A DNA stretch of 64,000 nt from Bin87 sp034423115. Lineage in GTDB: Bacteria > Chloroflexota > Dehalococcoidia > Lucifugimonadales > UBA3495. This document shows positions 60,834 to 64,000 of the stretch, one piece after another. The position numbers and the translations under genes were made by a program. The notes beneath the pieces were generated by a model. That model was not told where the DNA came from, did no database searches, and was given only the letters and a program-made list of their open reading frames with translations. The stretch is taken from positions 4,109 through 68,108 of the forward strand of contig DAOUJD010000068.1 in assembly GCA_034423115.1 (NCBI GenBank), written 5' to 3'. How positions within the stretch are numbered: position 1 is the first letter of the stretch; the number at the start of each line of letters is the position of its first letter.

Positions 60834-61073
60834 ATGAGCGGGCCACCTAGAGCCGCGGATCTGCGTCCGGGGGACATCGTCCGGCTCAAGAAACGGCATC
60901 CGTGCGGCGGGTTTCACTGGCTGGTGAACCGGGTGGGCGGAGACATTGGGCTCCGCTGCCAGACGTGCGACCATCACATCATGATTCCGCGATTTCGGAT
61001 TGATCGCAGAATCCGGGAGATTGTGAGGGCGGACCCGGACGCGGCCAGCGGCGGTTCCGAGGATGGCGGGTAG
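60834..61073 (+). CDS. DUF951 family protein
   Basis: The 79-residue protein carries the DUF951 pattern: 'RPGDIVRLKKRHPCGGFHW' near residue 11 and 'GLRCQTCDHHIMIPRFR' near residue 38, including three Cys and a His that could bind zinc. It is one of the better hints of Chloroflexota or Firmicutes ancestry. Its molecular role is unknown. Confidence 0.92.
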   Translation: MSGPPRAADLRPGDIVRLKKRHPCGGFHWLVNRVGGDIGLRCQTCDHHIMIPRFRIDRRIREIVRADPDAASGGSEDGG

Positions 61074-61116
61074 AAGGGGCGCGGGCATCAGCGCTATGCG
61101 CAGTCGTAGCGACGCT

Positions 61117-61155
61117 CCCCATAACCTCAACCCTCTTCCATCCGGGGAGAGGGAG
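61117..61155 (+). terminator. CCCTCTTCC element with T-run after DUF951 gene
   Basis: CCCTCTTCC and GGGGAGAGGG form a stem followed by AGTTTTTT. It belongs to the CCCTCTCACC repeat family and may work as a terminator just upstream of the MFS gene. Confidence 0.65.
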
Positions 61156-61193
61156 TTTTTTGAAGGCGGTGTCCACGCTGTCGGGCGGAATCA

Positions 61194-62465
61194 GTGAGGG
61201 GCGGCATACGGGAGTCGCTGCGAAATCGGTATCGGGGTGTATCGATTCTTTGTGTGGCGGTGGCGCTGAACAGTTTTGGCCTAGGAGCAATCGCGCCGGT
61301 ATTGCCGCTTTTCCTGGAGAAAGAATACGGCGTCAGCGCGGCTGAGATCGGGATAACCATCGGGCTGTTCGGCTTTGGCAGGTTAGTTACCAGCGTGCCG
61401 GCCGGATACCTGGCGCAGCGGTATGGGCGCAAGAGCGTGTTGGGACTGGGCGCGGCGATCAACGTCCTGGGCGCTTTGATGGTGTCGGTGTCTTTCAGTT
61501 ACGTGTGGCTGACAGGATGGCGGTTTGTGTCGGGATTCGGCGGCAGCATATTCCTGACGGTGGCGACGATTTACCTGCGAGACGAGGCGACGCCGTTGAC
61601 GCGGGGGCGGTTGCTGAGTCTGCAGGAGTTGAGCATCCTGGCGGGGCAGATATTGGGGCCGCTGCTGGGTGGCTACCTGGGGGACATATTCGGGCTGCGG
61701 GTGCCGCTGTACGCGCAGGCGGCGTTGATGGCGGTTTCGCTGGGCGTAATCGTTTTTGCGCTGCCGGAATCGCGCTGGCGGGAAGAGGCGAGCAGCCGGC
61801 GGCGGACAGAAAGTTCCCTCTCACCCCAGCCCTCTCCCACCGGGAGCGAGGGAGATTCTGCAAGACAACGTCAACGGGGCGCGTTGTGGCGGTTGATGCT
61901 GAGCCCGGCGTTCATTTTCGTGGGGATGTTCGCGCTGATGATCGTGGCGAACAGGCAGGGAGCGCGGTTCAGCGTGATGCCATTGTTCGGGCGGGAGAAA
62001 GGGTTTGAACCGGGGGATCTGGGGTTGTGGATCAGCGTCACCCACTTCCCGCAGTTTTTCACGACGCTGGCGTCGGGTTATCTTTCGGACCGGTTCGGGC
62101 GCAAGACGCCGATCATACCGTCCATCGCGCTGATCTGCCTGGGCATCGCGGCGTTCATCTGGGCCGGCAACCTGTGGCAACTGCTGCTGTCGGGGGTGCT
62201 GCTGGGACTGGGCGAGGGTTTGGGGAGTCCGGCCGGCACGGTGTTTTTCGCGGACATCGCGCCGCCCGGAATGGAGGGCGTGACCATCGGACTGCTGCGA
62301 ACGTTTGGAGGGGTCGGTACGATCATCGGGGCGCTGGCGCTGGGCGCGATTGCGGACGTGGCCGGCTTTTCATGGTCGCTCTGGGTTGATGCGGCGATAT
62401 TGGCGGCGTCGGCGTTGGGTCTGATGATCTTCGTCAGGGAGACCCACCGGGCGCGACGGGGATAG
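61194..62465 (+). CDS. MFS transporter with in-frame repeat in the central loop
   Basis: The 423-residue protein has 12 predicted membrane segments and the MFS motif 'GYLAQRYGRKSVLGLGAA' near residue 75. It starts at a GTG. The central cytoplasmic loop between helices 6 and 7 (residues about 208-220) contains 'SSLSPQPSPTGSEGD', encoded by a CCCTCTCACC-type repeat (61816-61854) in frame. The second motif 'SGYLSDRFGRKTPII' lies near residue 302. Substrate unknown, perhaps a drug or sugar exporter. Confidence 0.9.
   Translation: MRGGIRESLRNRYRGVSILCVAVALNSFGLGAIAPVLPLFLEKEYGVSAAEIGITIGLFGFGRLVTSVPAGYLAQRYGRKSVLGLGAAINVLGALMVSVSFSYVWLTGWRFVSGFGGSIFLTVATIYLRDEATPLTRGRLLSLQELSILAGQILGPLLGGYLGDIFGLRVPLYAQAALMAVSLGVIVFALPESRWREEASSRRRTESSLSPQPSPTGSEGDSARQRQRGALWRLMLSPAFIFVGMFALMIVANRQGARFSVMPLFGREKGFEPGDLGLWISVTHFPQFFTTLASGYLSDRFGRKTPIIPSIALICLGIAAFIWAGNLWQLLLSGVLLGLGEGLGSPAGTVFFADIAPPGMEGVTIGLLRTFGGVGTIIGALALGAIADVAGFSWSLWVDAAILAASALGLMIFVRETHRARRG
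61816..61854. repeat. CCCTCTCACC-type repeat inside the MFS gene
   Basis: CCCTCTCACCCCAGCCCTCT and a closing GGGAGCGAGGGAG are within the coding frame. The same family appears upstream at 61117. Confidence 0.9.
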
Positions 62466-62475
62466 TCTAATCGGA

Positions 62476-63852
62476 TTATTCGGCGGCTGTGTTATCGGGG
62501 TTTTCTTCCTCGGCTTCCGGCGCTTGTTGTTGGGCGGCTCGCCGGTTGGCCAGCAGCAGGAGAACGGCGGCGATGATGGCGGCCAACGCAACGACGCTTA
62601 CGGCGATCAGCAGGATCAACAACAGCGTGGGATCGGGATCAATGAAACCGCCAGCCCCGTCAACGGAGCCGCCGGTGGCGGGGTCCGGGGTAGGGGTGGC
62701 GATGGCGGCCATGACGGCGCTAACGATGGCGTCGCGGTCGATGGTTGCCGGCGGTACGGGCGTGTCGGTGGGAACCGGAGTCGCTGTTGGGGTCGGCGTC
62801 GGGGTTTGAGTTGGCGTCGGCGTAGGACTGGGCGTTGGGGTAGGAGTAGGGACCGGGGTAGCGGTAGGTATGGGTGTAGCCGTGGGAACCGGGGTGGGCG
62901 TAGGTGTTGGAGTGGGCAGCGGCGTTTGAGTTGGAATTGGGGTAGGAGTGGGTTGCAGCCCGGGCAGCATGGTTACGGTGGAGTAAATCCCCGGGACACG
63001 GTTGGGTCCCTGATACAACTCCAAATACACGATGGCTTCGCCGGCGCTGAAGGAGTAGGGTTCGAAATCCGGGAAAGTGGTGCGCGCGGTAAAAGCGCCG
63101 TCGCGGTTGGAATTGAAAGTGCTTGCTCCGTTGAAAGTGAAGAAGGGGCCATTGCGGATGCGGATTCCGTAGCCGCCGATATAGCGGTCCAGGCCGGTCA
63201 CGATCACGGTGACGGGGGTGTTGATACGCACGACCGAGGGGGCAACCGCTAGGCCCACGGAGGCGGCCCTGATGTCGAGGTCGGCGGTAAGTTCCCTGAG
63301 GCGGTGGTTGTCGATATAGACTTCCAAGCGGATGCGCTGGCCGGGGTCGAGGTAGTCGGTACGGTCGAATTCGTACCGCCACCGGCCATCGGATGAAGGA
63401 TAGACACTGCCGGCACGGCGTCCATTGACGGTGATCCTGACCTGTGGGGGGTGGTAGTAGTCGGGAGTCTCCGGCGGGAAATTTTCCCCGCGTATTACGA
63501 TGGGTTCGCCCCGGTTGATGACGCTGCGGTCAGAATCCAGGATGATGCGAGGGACGGCGATAGGTACGTCGGCAGTGGCTTTGACGCCTTCATCGTCGGT
63601 GATTTCCAGTTCAAGACGGTCGCCGTCATCGAGGTCGATAACCTTGTCGATAAGTTCGCCGGAAATTTCGCCGTTGGGGTCTGCCAGCAGGATGGTGGCG
63701 TTGAAGCGGCCGCCGCTGCGGATTGGGACGCAATCGGCGCGGTCGCGGGAATCGTCAAGCAGGGCAACCTCAACACCGTCCAGGCGCGCCCGGCAGATTT
63801 CGGAGCCGGCCAGTTGCCGCGCGGATACCAGCAACGTTTGGCCCAGGCCCAC
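62476..63852 (-). CDS. Membrane-anchored surface protein, N-terminus interrupted
   Basis: The 458-residue frame from the GTG at 63852 has repeated beta-rich, IPT/Ig-like domains ('GEPIVIRGENFPPETPDYYH', 'PSVVRINTPVTVIVTG'). A long Thr-Pro stalk follows (about residues 305-375, repeated 'TPTPTPVPTATP'). Then come a membrane anchor near residues 410-432 and a short acidic tail. Such a layout is a cell-surface protein held by a C-terminal helix. No signal peptide is present from this start. The same frame continues upstream with matching beta-domain sequence after a TGA (63892-63894), so the true start may be further upstream. Confidence 0.75.
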   Translation of the reverse strand: MGLGQTLLVSARQLAGSEICRARLDGVEVALLDDSRDRADCVPIRSGGRFNATILLADPNGEISGELIDKVIDLDDGDRLELEITDDEGVKATADVPIAVPRIILDSDRSVINRGEPIVIRGENFPPETPDYYHPPQVRITVNGRRAGSVYPSSDGRWRYEFDRTDYLDPGQRIRLEVYIDNHRLRELTADLDIRAASVGLAVAPSVVRINTPVTVIVTGLDRYIGGYGIRIRNGPFFTFNGASTFNSNRDGAFTARTTFPDFEPYSFSAGEAIVYLELYQGPNRVPGIYSTVTMLPGLQPTPTPIPTQTPLPTPTPTPTPVPTATPIPTATPVPTPTPTPSPTPTPTQTPTPTPTATPVPTDTPVPPATIDRDAIVSAVMAAIATPTPDPATGGSVDGAGGFIDPDPTLLLILLIAVSVVALAAIIAAVLLLLANRRAAQQQAPEAEEENPDNTAAE

Positions 63853-63891
63853 ACCATTGCCGACGACGGTGAAGTCAAGCTCGGCGTCGGC

Positions 63892-64000
63892 TCACGCGTA
63901 CCCGGTTTGGTAGCGTTGAATGGGGAAGAGGTTAGCAGGCGGATCGGGAGTGGCGAGGTAGTATTCGTAGCCCAGATGCAGGATGCCCAACCTCCCACGA
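63892..64000 (-). CDS. C-terminal fragment of a protein running off the right edge
   Basis: Minus-strand codons from the edge read 'LGILHLGYEYYLATPDP' and continue to 'RYQTGYA' before a TGA at 63892. The frame is the same as that of the 62476 protein. It may be the end of a separate gene or the upstream part of the same gene broken by a nonsense change. Only the last 35 residues are in the window. Confidence 0.5.
   Translation of the reverse strand, partial: RGRLGILHLGYEYYLATPDPPANLFPIQRYQTGYA

Overview
The window reads as a GC-rich chromosomal segment from an uncultured bacterium, most likely a Chloroflexota (Dehalococcoidia/SAR202-like) lineage. This rests on gene content rather than a marker gene: a DUF951 protein (typical of Firmicutes and Chloroflexota), DUF1501/DUF1800 pairs, Opp/Dpp-type lipoproteins with long Ala/Pro/Thr linkers, luciferase-like and Baeyer-Villiger-type oxidoreductases, and secreted leucine-rich-repeat proteins. 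No rRNA, tRNA, CRISPR array or transposase was found, so the placement is an inference.

Layout. 1-7.3 kb is mostly minus strand: an NHL beta-propeller protein cut by the window edge, a DUF1501/DUF1800 pair, a secreted LRR protein, a Rieske ferredoxin with a small partner, and a cobalamin-binding protein. 7.3-9.3 kb holds folD and queA. 9.3-12.6 kb is a restriction-type patch with a Uma2-family protein and an McrB/McrC pair. 12.6-20.2 kb mixes membrane proteins, an FAH-family enzyme, a sodium:solute symporter, a BNR propeller, an SMP-30-like lactonase and a small retropepsin-like protease. 20.2-28.4 kb carries two paralogous peptide-transporter cassettes, each with a binding lipoprotein and two permeases but no ATPase. 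28.7-36.7 kb has a PEP-mutase-family enzyme, an F420/FMN luciferase-like oxidoreductase, the mnmA-rnhB-yraN block, apt, a metallo-beta-lactamase-fold hydrolase, an M50 protease and a PPOX flavoprotein. 36.9-42.6 kb is a complete five-gene Opp/Dpp transporter. 43-47.8 kb has a cupin, two tandem MFS paralogues and a Baeyer-Villiger-type monooxygenase.

From about 46 kb to 62.5 kb the texture changes. Nearly every intergenic gap carries one or more short dispersed repeats: an ACAGGAT family, a GTAGGGGCGAAT palindrome, a TTCGACAGGCTCA element, a CCGGCTTTCGCCGGAATGACGG element and a CCCTCTCACC element. Copies also sit inside coding sequences, in frame, in larC, pyrF, an MFS transporter and a hypothetical gene. 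This zone also contains an AAA ATPase/HNH pair resembling the Septu (PtuA/PtuB) antiphage system, a HARE-HTH gene with a structured leader, and a probable OB-fold ORF bracketed by a 125-bp direct repeat that shares its start region with the next gene. The larC/larE nickel-pincer cofactor genes, pyrF, a DUF951 protein and an MFS transporter follow. The right edge holds a membrane-anchored surface protein whose frame is interrupted by a TGA.

Working together: the transporters, MFS carriers and flavin/F420-type oxidases suggest an organism that imports and oxidises peptides and small organic compounds. The McrBC and Septu-like modules are defence. folD, queA, mnmA, rnhB, apt and pyrF are core metabolism. 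The best candidates for something undescribed are the in-frame repeat insertions and the repeat-bracketed ORF at 52.7-53.6 kb.
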